Of a DNA stretch of 37,143 nucleotides, positions 6,579 to 15,227 are shown piece after piece (position 1 is the stretch's first letter; every line of letters starts with the position of its first letter). The notes below the pieces were generated by a model that saw only the letters and a program-made list of their open reading frames with translations, ran no database searches and was not told the origin of the DNA. Source of the DNA: a virus; IMG/VR virus record IMGVR_UViG_3300042691_006323, positions 1 through 37,143 of that record; one strand, given 5' to 3'. The position numbers and the translations under genes are program-made.

Positions 6579-9500
6579 TTACGCTTGTGACTCAGACCAA
6601 GAAAGTTTTCCTGATACAATAAATGGTGAAGCTGCAGTAATACCGCTGGTTGACGTAGGTTGAACTAATAGAGTCAATAAGTCAGGTCCAGATGGGAAAA
6701 TACCGTCTCCACCTAGAATTGAGTTACCCAAGTCAATCAATCCAGCCAAGTCAAACGAAGCTGTTGTACCACCAGTAAGTTTACCCACATAAAGTGTTAC
6801 ACCTCCAGCGACAACGTCGCCTGTATCGTGGTCAATGTATTGTGACAACGATGGAGTTCCAACGCTAGTAAACGTCAATTTAGAAGGCGCACCATTCAAG
6901 ATTAGGAACAAGTCAACCTCTTTAGAAGAAGTAACTGATACTGAGTCAAGAATAACCTGCATTCTGTTAATAATTTCACGTTCGCCAAGGAAACCAGTTA
7001 GAGAAGAGTCAACAGATGGCGCCAAACGAATTGACATCAGTGGTTGCGGTCTAGTCAAGTCAGTAGCAGAAAGTTCTCCGTATGTTAATACTGCTGAAGT
7101 ATTAATATCAAGGTATGTTCCTGAATCTGGAATAACTGCAGTGGCTGGGTAACTTGCATAGACCTTAGAACCTGTTGCAAGAACTTTAACCTGCGAGATA
7201 TAAGTGCTTGTAGGTAGAATACTGCCAGCATCTCTAATCAACTGTCCTTGAACAACTTTCGCAGCATCGGCTTGCGAAACAGGGATAGCATATACCCAAA
7301 CACGTTTACCTCTTAGTGTAACCTGTTCAAAACCAGATTGAGCTGTTGCAGTTACTGTTCCAGTTGTTCCGTTTGCGTAAACATATGGTTTAGAGATAGC
7401 GGAGAATTTGTAAGCACCGTCATCGCTGAACAAACCGTCCATAATAACAGAAGTACCGAAGTGGAACAGTGTTGGCGCAGATGTTGGGTCATCACCGTTT
7501 TCAATCTCATAACGTCCAGGTAAGTTACCTGAGCGGAAATATGATTCGTTCAATTTGTTGTTGTGGATAAATTCATGGAAGTAGAACACGTGTCCTTTTG
7601 TATCTTTGAAGCCAAAGCGGATCTTACCTGCACCGTACCATGAGTAGTCAGCGTATGCCATCTGAATCTTATGCGGATTAAAGACATATCCTGATGGACC
7701 TTCACCATCGGCACGGTCAATATTCCATTCTGTTCTCTTAGCACGAACGTCAACAGTCTTAGTTATCTTAACCTGTACCGCATTAACACCACGATATGGA
7801 GGTTGAACAACTAAACGTGTATCAGATTGAATAGAAACAACTTTATATGACTGACCACGAATAGAAATCTTGTCGCCAACAACTAACTGTCCAGTAAAGC
7901 TGGTGTTAGTTCCCTCAACAACTTGTGAACCTTTGGTTGTTTGAACAACACCAGATAGTTGTAGAGTTGAAGAACGACGTACGCAGTAGATATCTTGTCC
8001 ATCATATTCAAAGAAGAATCCGTTTTGATCATCGAACATACCTGCACGGATATATGAATCACGCCATTCTTCTCTAAAGTATTCAGGGAAGCCAGCAGCA
8101 ATAGACTGCAACATTGCGCCACCTGAGGTTACTTGGAATGTAAACGGATCAATAATAGCTGAAACAATGTAAGAACTATTGTAGAAGTTTGTTCCTGATG
8201 TTACTTCAGCGTTTTGAATTGTAATCTTATCGTTTACGTTAAGGTTATGTACCTCTTGTGTAGTTGCAGTGATAAGGTTAGTCGTTGCGTTGTATGTCAA
8301 CTTCGCTAATGTTTTAGCAGGAGAGAAGTTAATAGCGAAGGAGTTTTGAATACCCTTACCTGATTGATAACGGAAGTACTTACGGGATTGACGAACAATC
8401 TTACTGTTAGGAGAAGTACCTGCAGTAATATCAACACCACCGTCAAATGACTTGTGTAGGTTGTATCCGTCAGGACGTAAGTTAACAGTAGTCTTCAAGA
8501 AGTATTTTTGAGCAACTACGTTGGCTACAACAGTTTCAAGAACAGTAAGTTCAGTATCTGTCAATACTAGATCAACCGTAAACTTGCGCATACGTCCACC
8601 AACAAAGGTGTAAAGATCATCACCTTTCTTAAAGTCTGTTAAGAACTTAGTAGATGTTCCTGCAAAGTGTTTTGTATTAACTGTTGCATCAACTGTACCA
8701 ACAGCAGGCAAACCTTTAATGATGTTTGATGTTAGGATTTTATGAGTTCCTACTGGCGAACCCAACTGAACATAGTTACCATCAAACGCATCCTGTACTG
8801 AGTTTGCTATACGGAATGTTGTAGATGTAATAGGAATTATGTAACGAGCATCTGCTCCAATAATATCAGCTTGTCCACCATTGTTGTATTCAATTTGCTC
8901 ACCCAACAACAAGTTGTGATCAGCTAGTGGAGATACGGTAATAATATCGTTAGCAGTATCAACCTGCGATGCTACTACGTTGTATTCACGTTTAGGAATT
9001 TCAAATGGAGCAGCTACAGTAAAGGTTCTACCGCTACCAGTAGCAGGGACGTCAACAATTGGATATGCACCATCATAAGCACCTTGTTGGCTTAACAATC
9101 TAAGGTTTTGAGTTCCAGAACCTTGTGATGTTAAAACAATGTCTTCAGATGAAGCATTAACAGTAAATCTAATTTCCCACCAGTTAGTCATACCTGATGG
9201 AGCAGCATTAACACCAGATGTTGGGTCAACCTGAACACGGATACCCTTAGTGCCGTCTGTTCTTAGAAGAGCAGAAACGTCTTTCGGTGTCCAGTTAGCA
9301 GCAGTCAACCAAGAAGCAGTAAATGCCTTCGGTGCCACGTTACCGATGTTAAATGAACTATTGACTGTTGTACCATCAGAGTTGTAGAATCTTAGAACAA
9401 CGAATTCAGTAGACTGTCTAAAGTCACCACGATATTCAATCTTAGTAATTGTAGCTGAAGAAGGATTAATACCTAGTGGTGTTTGGAAACTTACGTTAAA

Positions 9501-12107
9501 GTCAGCAGCAGCGTTGCTTGTATTACCGATAGGAGCAGTAACTGCAGTTGCGCCAGCGCCTGAAGCATTCTTAAAGAATACACGGTTATCGTTTAGACGT
9601 GCAACACGGTAAGTAGTATTGTTTACTAGTGGCGCTGGAGCAGTTCCAGCTGTTGTAAAGGTACCATCTGTTGTAGTTGTAATCTTGTGGTTAGCAATAT
9701 ACATTGAGTTGTATGTTGGATTAATCTTCTGAACAAGAATAGTAAAGTTCGTTGGATAATCCGTCATATCGTCAGTGTTTGGAGCCACTGTTGGTTGAAT
9801 TCTGAATAAATCTTCAGTAATAACCGTAATTCTACATGTAAACGTAGAAGAAGCAATAGGAACTGCAGCACCAGTATTATCAACGAATGAGAATCTGTTT
9901 GATGTAGAGTAGCTGTTTACCGTCACTTCAGCAAGGTCATTGGTTGCATAACCGTGAGCTGCCTTGAAGATAGAGTTACGGAAGTTAGCAGGAATATCGT
10001 CAGCCATCAAGTAATATACATGAGTGTTATTTCCTGAGAATACTTGCGTACCTGCATCAACATAGTTGGTAATAAGTGCACCAAATGCATTTGTTCCAGT
10101 TGCGTTGTTTGTGTACTTATGCGAACCAGTACCGAAACGACCATTCAATCTTTGGTTAGGTAAGTTAGAATAGGCATCTAATGTTGTTGTGTATGCGCTA
10201 TCTGGTGTTCTGCTTTGGAAAGCGATTAGACGTTGTGGAGCACGACCAGAAAGACCATATGACTTAGTAGCAAAGTCACTACCTGAGTGATTCAAGTTTA
10301 GTGAAGCTGGACGGTACTGACCTGACCAGTAAAGTGTAATACCCCAGTTAGATGTTGGGTTACCGAACTTGTCTGTTGATACTAGACCAGCATCTGGAAG
10401 TAAACTGAAGCCAGAGTAATAACGACCAGCGCTTGTAGCGACACCGTTATAGGTTGTGCCGTTACCTTGGAAAATAGATGTAGAAATATCTAGATTAGGG
10501 AACTGTGTTCCTGAACCTGCGCCAGCAGCACCAACACGATATTGTTGAACACGACCAGGAGGAGTACCATCACCATAATATGACCATAAACCGTTACCAG
10601 CAAACAAACCAGTGTTAGAAGTATAGTCGATACGTGAGACGCTTAATTGCCATGGCACCTGTCCTGTACCGTAGGTAGAGGTCAAGTCGTTCAAGAAGTT
10701 CTGTTGTGAACCCCTATATGTTTGACCTCCAAAGCTACGAGTAACACCGTTAGTGTTAACAGTATTGTTTCTGTTGAAGAATGCAGTATAACGTGTTGAG
10801 TCTTGCTTTTGTTCAACTTTATAGCAAAGACCAAGTCTTGGGTGACCCTTTGTAGTATCCAATGCTGCAAGAGTTACTACGTTCGCTAATGTACCGTAGT
10901 CAGTACATAATTGAATTACGTTTGCGTTAACTACCTTAACATAGTAAACTGTACCGTCAGTTAAACCAGCAGTAGTTTGTCCACGAACTTGTGTTTGGAA
11001 AACCAAGCAGTAATTATCAAGCAATCCGTGCGCAGTCCACGCAACGGTATTAGCTACAGTATCAATATCACTTGTCGCTAGATAAGTATTCCATGTTGAC
11101 TGCCAGTCCCATGTAACTACTGGGAACTCTAAGTAGCTACCACGTGTTGTAATTAGAGTAGCATCGATTGTCTGCGATTGAGTTAATGCTGCAGAAATAT
11201 CAACATATGGGCGACCGTCTGGTGCTGTTGCGCTAGAAGATGTTACTGTAAGAAGTTTTGGTCCAATAGTGTTGCGGATATAGATCTTTGTTCTTGGATT
11301 TAAACCATGAACCTCTGGTGTTGAAACTGTTAAAGTAGAAGCTCCAGCAACACCGTCAGTAGTAATACCCAAACCATCTGATTCGTCTATTAAAAGTGAA
11401 GAACCCTCAAAGAATTTTGCCTGAGTAACTGTTGTATAAGAACCAGAAATTGTTTCTGATCTTGGTGAAACTTGATCAATTTCATAGTAGAATTCAGTAG
11501 AAGATGCAACACCAGTAATAAGGAATGCGCCTTCAGCAAGGGAAAGTGTAACACCTTGGACAACAACAGGGTCGCCAAGTTTAATATCAGCACCTTGGTT
11601 CAAGAGAACACGAACAACTTTAGAACCAGCTGTGGTTGTAATAGATCTCAAACCTTCTAATGGAACGTCACCACCTGAGGAATAAATTGTAGGGATATTT
11701 TGAACAGTTTGTAGAGTTTCCCACTTAGTACCTTGTAGACCATATTCAAAGTCGGTATCGATCAAGTTTCCTGGAGTAGAGACACGAAGTTTGTTAACTG
11801 GGTCAATCATTGTCTCCGAGAATTCGATCTTTGCGTGATCCTCTTCAATAAAGATTTGAAGAACGTCATCATCAGTACAACCAAGAGCGCTTAAATCTGC
11901 TGTTAAATTATATACAGTTTGATCCTGTGATTCAGAAAAACTGTAGTTTGTGTATCCCAATGTAGGATCAGCAAAGTTATAAATGATAACATTGTTTGTT
12001 ACATCGGTTACCAATAACAGTCTGTTTGGTCTGATGTTTCCAGGTATTGTAAGCGTATCTGTTAGTACGTTTAGTTCATATCCTGTAAAGACTAATTTTT
12101 TTGACAT
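6579..12107 (-). CDS. Giant virion structural protein, 1842 aa
   Basis: Very large, beta-rich protein opening MSKKLVFTGYELNVLTDTLT. It resembles the giant structural proteins of marine T4-like phages and lies where T4 has its peripheral baseplate and short-fibre genes. It contains recurring small modules: an H-x-L-x-x-x-D-x-(I/V) type near residues 267, 358, 718, 1064 and 1285 (VHGLNPRTKIYIRN, VHNLNVNDKITIQN), and a G-T-x-x-F...GD-x-(I/L) type near 1150 and 1395 (GTNTSF...VVGDKISIRG). A strongly patterned block near 1450-1540 (KIQMAYADYSWYGAGKIRFG, YFHEFIHNN, YFRSGNLPGRYEI) is the part I best recognise from other marine phages. No catalytic motif stands out. Likely a peripheral baseplate or fibre-anchor component; the exact role is unknown. 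Confidence 0.7.
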   Translation of the reverse strand: MSKKLVFTGYELNVLTDTLTIPGNIRPNRLLLVTDVTNNVIIYNFADPTLGYTNYSFSESQDQTVYNLTADLSALGCTDDDVLQIFIEEDHAKIEFSETMIDPVNKLRVSTPGNLIDTDFEYGLQGTKWETLQTVQNIPTIYSSGGDVPLEGLRSITTTAGSKVVRVLLNQGADIKLGDPVVVQGVTLSLAEGAFLITGVASSTEFYYEIDQVSPRSETISGSYTTVTQAKFFEGSSLLIDESDGLGITTDGVAGASTLTVSTPEVHGLNPRTKIYIRNTIGPKLLTVTSSSATAPDGRPYVDISAALTQSQTIDATLITTRGSYLEFPVVTWDWQSTWNTYLATSDIDTVANTVAWTAHGLLDNYCLVFQTQVRGQTTAGLTDGTVYYVKVVNANVIQLCTDYGTLANVVTLAALDTTKGHPRLGLCYKVEQKQDSTRYTAFFNRNNTVNTNGVTRSFGGQTYRGSQQNFLNDLTSTYGTGQVPWQLSVSRIDYTSNTGLFAGNGLWSYYGDGTPPGRVQQYRVGAAGAGSGTQFPNLDISTSIFQGNGTTYNGVATSAGRYYSGFSLLPDAGLVSTDKFGNPTSNWGITLYWSGQYRPASLNLNHSGSDFATKSYGLSGRAPQRLIAFQSRTPDSAYTTTLDAYSNLPNQRLNGRFGTGSHKYTNNATGTNAFGALITNYVDAGTQVFSGNNTHVYYLMADDIPANFRNSIFKAAHGYATNDLAEVTVNSYSTSNRFSFVDNTGAAVPIASSTFTCRITVITEDLFRIQPTVAPNTDDMTDYPTNFTILVQKINPTYNSMYIANHKITTTTDGTFTTAGTAPAPLVNNTTYRVARLNDNRVFFKNASGAGATAVTAPIGNTSNAAADFNVSFQTPLGINPSSATITKIEYRGDFRQSTEFVVLRFYNSDGTTVNSSFNIGNVAPKAFTASWLTAANWTPKDVSALLRTDGTKGIRVQVDPTSGVNAAPSGMTNWWEIRFTVNASSEDIVLTSQGSGTQNLRLLSQQGAYDGAYPIVDVPATGSGRTFTVAAPFEIPKREYNVVASQVDTANDIITVSPLADHNLLLGEQIEYNNGGQADIIGADARYIIPITSTTFRIANSVQDAFDGNYVQLGSPVGTHKILTSNIIKGLPAVGTVDATVNTKHFAGTSTKFLTDFKKGDDLYTFVGGRMRKFTVDLVLTDTELTVLETVVANVVAQKYFLKTTVNLRPDGYNLHKSFDGGVDITAGTSPNSKIVRQSRKYFRYQSGKGIQNSFAINFSPAKTLAKLTYNATTNLITATTQEVHNLNVNDKITIQNAEVTSGTNFYNSSYIVSAIIDPFTFQVTSGGAMLQSIAAGFPEYFREEWRDSYIRAGMFDDQNGFFFEYDGQDIYCVRRSSTLQLSGVVQTTKGSQVVEGTNTSFTGQLVVGDKISIRGQSYKVVSIQSDTRLVVQPPYRGVNAVQVKITKTVDVRAKRTEWNIDRADGEGPSGYVFNPHKIQMAYADYSWYGAGKIRFGFKDTKGHVFYFHEFIHNNKLNESYFRSGNLPGRYEIENGDDPTSAPTLFHFGTSVIMDGLFSDDGAYKFSAISKPYVYANGTTGTVTATAQSGFEQVTLRGKRVWVYAIPVSQADAAKVVQGQLIRDAGSILPTSTYISQVKVLATGSKVYASYPATAVIPDSGTYLDINTSAVLTYGELSATDLTRPQPLMSIRLAPSVDSSLTGFLGEREIINRMQVILDSVSVTSSKEVDLFLILNGAPSKLTFTSVGTPSLSQYIDHDTGDVVAGGVTLYVGKLTGGTTASFDLAGLIDLGNSILGGDGIFPSGPDLLTLLVQPTSTSGITAASPFIVSGKLSWSESQA

Positions 12108-12122
12108 TCTATCATTCCCTTA

Positions 12123-12767
12123 TTAATGACTCTGCGTTATATGCTTAATGAACCCGACATGTTTAAAAACTATAAACTGGGATCCTTCAATACCTGAAAC
12201 TCTAAAAGGTTGGTCATACACTGTTGTGTAGATAACTTTATGAATTTTAATCTCTTCATTATTTAGTGTTATTCCATCGTCAATTGGTATCAATCTTTTC
12301 AGTTGCTCAGGCTTTATTTCATAATATGGAGTTTCTTTTGTTATGGTGTATATATCACCATCCCAGACCCTCTCACCAGTGGGGTCGCTAATACAATAAA
12401 AGTCAGTCTTAGAAAGACTAACCAGTTTAATCTGTCTTTGAGCAGCTGCCTGCTCAACTTCTTCTTTAGAAGGAATATATCCGTCAACAGCTTCTACTTT
12501 TGCGGCATTCCTATTTTCTACTTCTTTTTTGTTCTCAAGGTCTACCAATGAATAATGGAATCTTCCAGGACTCAATTTTCCAAGAATTTTTCCTGTTTCA
12601 TTGACGACATGAACTTCGCCCTCTTTAATGAAGGTAACAGTACAAAGTTCTTTCCATGGAATAGTAATCATTCCATAGTCGTCTTTCTCTCCCGTTAGTC
12701 TCTGAACGACATAACCTTCATGTTGTTTCACGGCAACCACTTTATCATTCCAAACTGCCATAACCAT
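12123..12767 (-). CDS. Unrecognised 214-aa protein in the fibre block
   Basis: I do not recognise this family. Unlike its low-complexity neighbours it has a normal, charged composition. The N-terminal third (MVMAVWNDKVVAVKQHEGYV ... IPWKELCTVTFIKEGEVHVV) looks beta-rich. A charged, probably helical segment follows around residues 75-110 (DLENKKEVENRNAAKVEA, SKEEVEQAAAQRQ), and the C-terminal half is mixed, ending in VFKHVGFIKHITQSH. ATG 12767 is supported by AAAGGA about 7 bases upstream, overlapping the stop of the previous gene; an internal ATG two codons later is less well placed. No signal peptide or membrane helix. It could be an assembly factor or chaperone for the adjacent fibres, but that is inferred from position and composition only. 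Confidence 0.6.
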   Translation of the reverse strand: MVMAVWNDKVVAVKQHEGYVVQRLTGEKDDYGMITIPWKELCTVTFIKEGEVHVVNETGKILGKLSPGRFHYSLVDLENKKEVENRNAAKVEAVDGYIPSKEEVEQAAAQRQIKLVSLSKTDFYCISDPTGERVWDGDIYTITKETPYYEIKPEQLKRLIPIDDGITLNNEEIKIHKVIYTTVYDQPFRVSGIEGSQFIVFKHVGFIKHITQSH

Positions 12768-12775
12768 TTATTCCT

Positions 12776-13012
12776 TTAACTCAGAGCAATACCCAATGCG
12801 ATTGAAGTTGATTGGGTGTTGATTACATCCCATTTTTTGCCGTCGTGTAGCTCAAGTTTCGCAGCATCATCGTTGAATCTTTCTTGACCTTTTAGATAGG
12901 TAAGAGTTCCTGTTGGGCGCAGCGACTGAGCACCTCCAGGCATCTTAACTGTTTGCCCCTGAAGTTCGATGTCGTCTTGTAGAGAGTTTGATTTTATTTT
13001 ACTGATTGCCAT
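12776..13012 (-). CDS. Small fibre-associated protein, 78 aa
   Basis: 78-residue protein opening MAISKIKSNSLQDDIELQGQ, a pattern like the first residues of marine phage fibre proteins (short strand, then an acidic residue-rich turn). Residues about 33-65 (PTGTLTYLKGQERFNDDAAK, LELHDGKKWDVI) resemble the Y-N-x-x-x-x-x-LE-x-(Y/H)-D-G-x-x-W module seen at fibre ends. AAGGAAA lies upstream of the ATG, preceded by a CTAAATA late-promoter-like heptamer at 13031-13037. Likely a small virion component linked to the fibres; no enzymatic motif. Confidence 0.55.
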   Translation of the reverse strand: MAISKIKSNSLQDDIELQGQTVKMPGGAQSLRPTGTLTYLKGQERFNDDAAKLELHDGKKWDVINTQSTSIALGIALS

Positions 13013-13030
13013 ATAGTTTCCTTATACAAC

Positions 13031-13037
13031 TATTTAG
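13031..13037 (-). promoter_or_regulatory. Possible late promoter (CTAAATA variant)
   Basis: On the minus strand CTAAATA, one step from the T4 late consensus, overlaps the stop codon of the 477-residue fibre gene and lies about 19 bases before the ATG at 13012. The predicted RNA start near 13025 leaves a short leader with AAGGAAA. Spacing is plausible, but the match is not exact and AT-rich DNA yields such heptamers by chance. Confidence 0.35.
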
Positions 13038-14467
13038 TCGTTAGACTGATACGTAAAGTTAAAGAAAAACTCACTGTTATTATTGATATTCGTGTTCGTG
13101 ACGTTGGATAATGTTCCAGTACTAGCATTCACCAATGTAATAGTACCGCTGTTTTGCGAAATTCTTCCAACAATATTTGAGATGCCTGTATTATTGCTAA
13201 TCATAAAAGCGATATGCTCATTAAATGGCGCAAATGGCAAACCAGTCACTGTTACATTTCCTGTAGTTGAACCCTTGCTAGTCAACACAACTCTTCCTGT
13301 ACAATGCACTCTGTTTCCAATTTTCGTGTATGAACCGTAAGTAGTAGAAGCACTTTGTACAATACCTGTTGGGCTGTTATTGATTTCAGTAATAGGAAAC
13401 CAGTCGCCTTCTTGGTAGTCGTCTAGCGTATATAAGTCGGTTGAAGGTGAGGAGTTTGTTGGGAAGGTAATTTTACCATTTCCTGCTCCAGTACTTAGAA
13501 CGATACTAGGAACAGTCAATGCTCCTGTCATTGTATCGCCAGTTTTATTTACTGGTGTATATCCTAAGTTTCCAACAGCAGCGCCTGATGCCATCTTTGC
13601 GCTAGTTACTGCGCCATTAGCAAGTTTTCCTGTAGTAACACCTAGATCAGCTAGAGCACGTGTTGAAACTGAACCATCGGTAAATGCGTTTCTTGAAACA
13701 GTGCCGAAGCCCAAGTGAAACACGGTAACCTTCTGACCAGCAGCCAAACCAACTGCAAGTGTTAGAGTCGTTTCGTTTAAGCTGTAATCTACACTGTCAG
13801 TATAGACTGAACCATTTACCGTAACAATAATTGCCTGAATCGATGCTGGCGCTTGCGACAAGTTAAATATTGTCTGTCCAGAAGTAGAGGTAAATTTGTC
13901 TACAGTAAATGCTTTTAGATTGGTTGCCAAAGAATCAACGGTAACAGAACCAGCAGCAGGAATTAGCTGATAGGTCATTCCACCTTGATGCACGGCATAA
14001 ATGTTTTGACCACTTTCTGGAACACCAGTAAAGTGCAACCCTGTATCTTTTTGTAATTCAACAGCGCTGATCGTGCAAGTTGCAGTACTTGTGCCACCTT
14101 GTGTGAGGGAAACAATTGCTGAACCTGTACTAAACAATCCACCAGGAGTTGTTACATAAACTTTTAGGTATGTAGAAGTTGCTTCAACGATAAGACCATT
14201 GATAGAGCCAACACGAATATATTGACCTTCAGTGATAGCAGTTGATTCTACTACATTTGTTATGGTTAGATTGACTAAATCTGAAATTAAATATGCTTCT
14301 ACTGGTTCTTGAATCACGTTATCAACGACCACTAGAACATTAGATTCAAAACCACCAGGAACTGGTTGATCTAAAGGAAAGATGTACTGAGACCCATTAC
14401 CAAGGAACTCGTCTCTTGGTCTTGCTCCAGTTGTTTGGTCTGCTGGTGCTGAACCGATGTAAGCCAT
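13034..14467 (-). CDS. Tail fibre protein with distinct C-terminal tip domain, 477 aa
   Basis: Modular fibre. Residues 1-60 (MAYIGSAPADQTTGARPRDE, IFPLDQPVPGG, NVLVVVDNVIQEPVEAYLI) are an attachment-type N-terminal module; residues 190-252 (FTSTSGQTIFNLS, VTVNGSVYTDSVDYSLN, KVTVFHLGFGT) repeat the same fold pattern. Residues 262-300 contain the DGSVSTRALADLGVTTGKLA type of shaft repeat, and 301-316 the phage tail fibre repeat GYTPVNKTGDTMTGAL. The C-terminal 130 residues (DYQEGDWFPIT, then YGSYTKIGNRVHCTGRVVLT and a beta-rich end) match a domain common at receptor-facing tips of tail fibres. This is the best candidate in the window for a host-recognition tip. Its ATG overlaps the previous stop as TAATG. 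Confidence 0.8.
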   Translation of the reverse strand: MAYIGSAPADQTTGARPRDEFLGNGSQYIFPLDQPVPGGFESNVLVVVDNVIQEPVEAYLISDLVNLTITNVVESTAITEGQYIRVGSINGLIVEATSTYLKVYVTTPGGLFSTGSAIVSLTQGGTSTATCTISAVELQKDTGLHFTGVPESGQNIYAVHQGGMTYQLIPAAGSVTVDSLATNLKAFTVDKFTSTSGQTIFNLSQAPASIQAIIVTVNGSVYTDSVDYSLNETTLTLAVGLAAGQKVTVFHLGFGTVSRNAFTDGSVSTRALADLGVTTGKLANGAVTSAKMASGAAVGNLGYTPVNKTGDTMTGALTVPSIVLSTGAGNGKITFPTNSSPSTDLYTLDDYQEGDWFPITEINNSPTGIVQSASTTYGSYTKIGNRVHCTGRVVLTSKGSTTGNVTVTGLPFAPFNEHIAFMISNNTGISNIVGRISQNSGTITLVNASTGTLSNVTNTNINNNSEFFFNFTYQSND

Positions 14468-14790
14468 TATACGTCCTCTAAAATAGAACCAATAACATCT
14501 ATTGACGCTGCAGCACTCGATACTACACTAATAGAATCTAGATTAGTTAATACAATCTTTTGACCAGCAACAACCTGTAAAGAACCTCCAACGGGAACTG
14601 GAGCATTTTTTACAACATAGTAAGTTTGACCACCAGAGGTGATATAGACGCTTGTAGTTACAGATCCTAATGTCGTGTTGCAAACATCAAGTTCAATAAC
14701 AATCGCCTTTTTACTAGATGGTGCTTGATAAAGTTGTACTGCTGTAGTACCTACGTTTCTTGCCAGCGCATTCTTAAAATTATTTGCCAT
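14467..14790 (-). CDS. Small conserved virion-associated protein, 107 aa
   Basis: Opens MANNFKNALARNVGTTAVQL, followed by YQAPSSKKAIVIELDVCNTT (residues 21-40) and, later, VKNAPVPVGGSLQVVAGQKI (about 60-79). The order APSSKK...(V/I)-x-x-x-(D)-V-x-NTT...KNAPVPVG-x-x-L-x-V-x-x-GQKIVL is, from memory, frequent among small proteins next to the giant structural genes of marine T4-like phages. The predicted fold is a small all-beta sandwich. It sits between a fibre gene and two other small proteins in one tight cluster with TAATG or 3-bp junctions. Likely a virion decoration or baseplate accessory protein. Function unknown. Confidence 0.65.
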   Translation of the reverse strand: MANNFKNALARNVGTTAVQLYQAPSSKKAIVIELDVCNTTLGSVTTSVYITSGGQTYYVVKNAPVPVGGSLQVVAGQKIVLTNLDSISVVSSAAASIDVIGSILEDV

Positions 14791-14793
14791 TTG

Positions 14794-15003
14794 TTATCCT
14801 AACGCAATTGTTATAGCAATTGAAAAATCAGTGCCATCGTTAATGGCTTGAACCAAATTAGACTGTCCCCCACCCAAAGCAGCGATGTCGCCAACGTCTT
14901 GTACAGTCTGATTAGACTGAGTAATAACTGAGTTGGTCTTTACACGCCACTGATCAAAGGTGTCAGTTTGCGGTACAGTAGTAACAGGTGTCTGGAGTGC
15001 CAT
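14794..15003 (-). CDS. Small conserved protein with TDTFDQWRVKTN motif, 69 aa
   Basis: 69 residues: a proline/threonine-rich start (MALQTPVTTVPQT), then DTFDQWRVKTNSVITQSNQT (residues 14-33) and a D-x-GDIAALGGGQS turn. The DTF-x-x-WR-x-x-x-N core occurs, from memory, at the N-terminus of fibre or baseplate proteins and in stand-alone small proteins of marine myoviruses, where it may be an attachment helix. Start ATG 15003-15001 overlaps the previous stop as TAATG. No enzymatic motif. Confidence 0.65.
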   Translation of the reverse strand: MALQTPVTTVPQTDTFDQWRVKTNSVITQSNQTVQDVGDIAALGGGQSNLVQAINDGTDFSIAITIALG

Positions 15004-15227
15004 TATCGTTTATCCAATAAAAGTTTTAACATAGTTTTCATCTCAGCAATATCATCCTTCATATTATTTATCTCTTCTTTCATAAGGTCTTTTTCAGACA
15101 GTTCCTTGAGCATCTTTGATCTTTGCTCTTTATAGAAACTGTATGATTCTTTATTAGAGTTAATCACTCCACCATTGACCATATCTTTTCTTAGATCTGG
15201 GAAATTACTAACTCTAACTTTTTCCAT
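15003..15227 (-). CDS. Small coiled-coil protein, 74 aa
   Basis: N-terminal MEKVRVSNFPDLRKDMVNGG (1-20) is followed by a strongly charged heptad-patterned stretch (residues 24-74: YSFYKEQRSKMLKEL, then LMKEEINNMKDDIAEMKTML and KLLLDKR), which reads as a coiled coil. The V-x-NFPDLRKD start is, from memory, conserved in small proteins adjoining the DUF4815-type giant gene of marine T4-like phages. TAATG overlaps on both sides couple it to its neighbours. Probably a trimeric connector or bracing protein for the giant structural protein or fibres; that role is inferred. Confidence 0.65.
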   Translation of the reverse strand: MEKVRVSNFPDLRKDMVNGGVINSNKESYSFYKEQRSKMLKELSEKDLMKEEINNMKDDIAEMKTMLKLLLDKR

